Below are positions 6,223 through 6,275 of a DNA stretch of 6,275 nt, one piece after another (the first letter of the stretch is position 1; every line of letters starts with the position of its first letter). Below the pieces are notes generated by a model. It did no database searches. It worked only from the letters and a program-made list of their open reading frames with translations, and was not told the DNA's origin. The position numbers were made by a program, and so were the translations under genes. The stretch covers positions 1-6,275 of the forward strand of contig CAKZMN010000154.1 of assembly GCA_937128575.1 (NCBI GenBank). Direction: 5' to 3'. This DNA is from an uncultured Alphaproteobacteria bacterium (GTDB taxonomy: Bacteria > Pseudomonadota > Alphaproteobacteria > Micavibrionales > Micavibrionaceae).

Positions 6223-6275
6223 TTCTCTACCTAAATATTTTGTGTAAGCCCTATGATGATCGTCCGGCAAAACCA
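6214..6275 (-). CDS. Possible 3' end of a convergent gene (partial)
   Basis: On the minus strand one frame stays open from the window edge to a TAG at 6214-6216, giving a C-terminus that reads VLPDDHHRAYTKYLGRELL. Its composition looks protein-like and it would overlap the usg end by nine bases. With only about 20 residues visible, and another frame also open for about 14 codons, this is weak. The product cannot be named. Confidence 0.22.
   Translation of the reverse strand, partial: VLPDDHHRAYTKYLGRELL

Overview
The window looks chromosomal and alphaproteobacterial, with moderate to low GC. The evidence is an Usg-family gene, a groES-groEL operon under a perfect CIRCE element with an RpoH-like promoter of the alphaproteobacterial CTTG-N18-CCTATAT form, and a mutM-linked small secreted protein. 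I cannot assign a genus; a deep-branching lineage is possible but not shown.

Layout from left to right. (1) Positions 1-50 hold a strong leftward sigma-70 promoter for a gene outside the window. (2) Positions 94-1329 hold a leftward pair: mutM (Fpg DNA glycosylase, with an altered zinc finger) followed by a small exported protein of unknown function. (3) Positions 1330-1679 are a 350-base gap. It is not empty: on the minus strand it reads as a compact unannotated RNA gene (promoter, foldable body, terminator at about 1387-1547), followed by an AT-rich stretch with the rightward promoter and a perfect palindrome for the next operon. (4) Positions 1680-3603 hold a tight rightward three-gene cassette: an XRE-type regulator with a TrmB-like C-terminal domain, an EgtD-like (Methyltransf_33) SAM-dependent methyltransferase without ergothioneine partners, and a SemiSWEET transporter. 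(5) A hairpin terminator at 3602-3633 separates this cassette from the convergent groES-groEL operon (3658-5647, leftward). (6) Rightward usg lies divergent from groES, and the last bases may hold the tail of a convergent gene.

The housekeeping parts (DNA repair, chaperonin, usg) are ordinary. The accessory part is the 1.9-kb cassette between mutM and groEL. The working hypothesis is a self-regulated unit: the regulator senses a small molecule through its C-terminal domain and represses its own promoter at the palindrome, the methyltransferase makes or modifies a small amine or amino acid, and the SemiSWEET moves a sugar or related solute. The substrate is unknown. The adjacent minus-strand RNA candidate is a second unexplained element.
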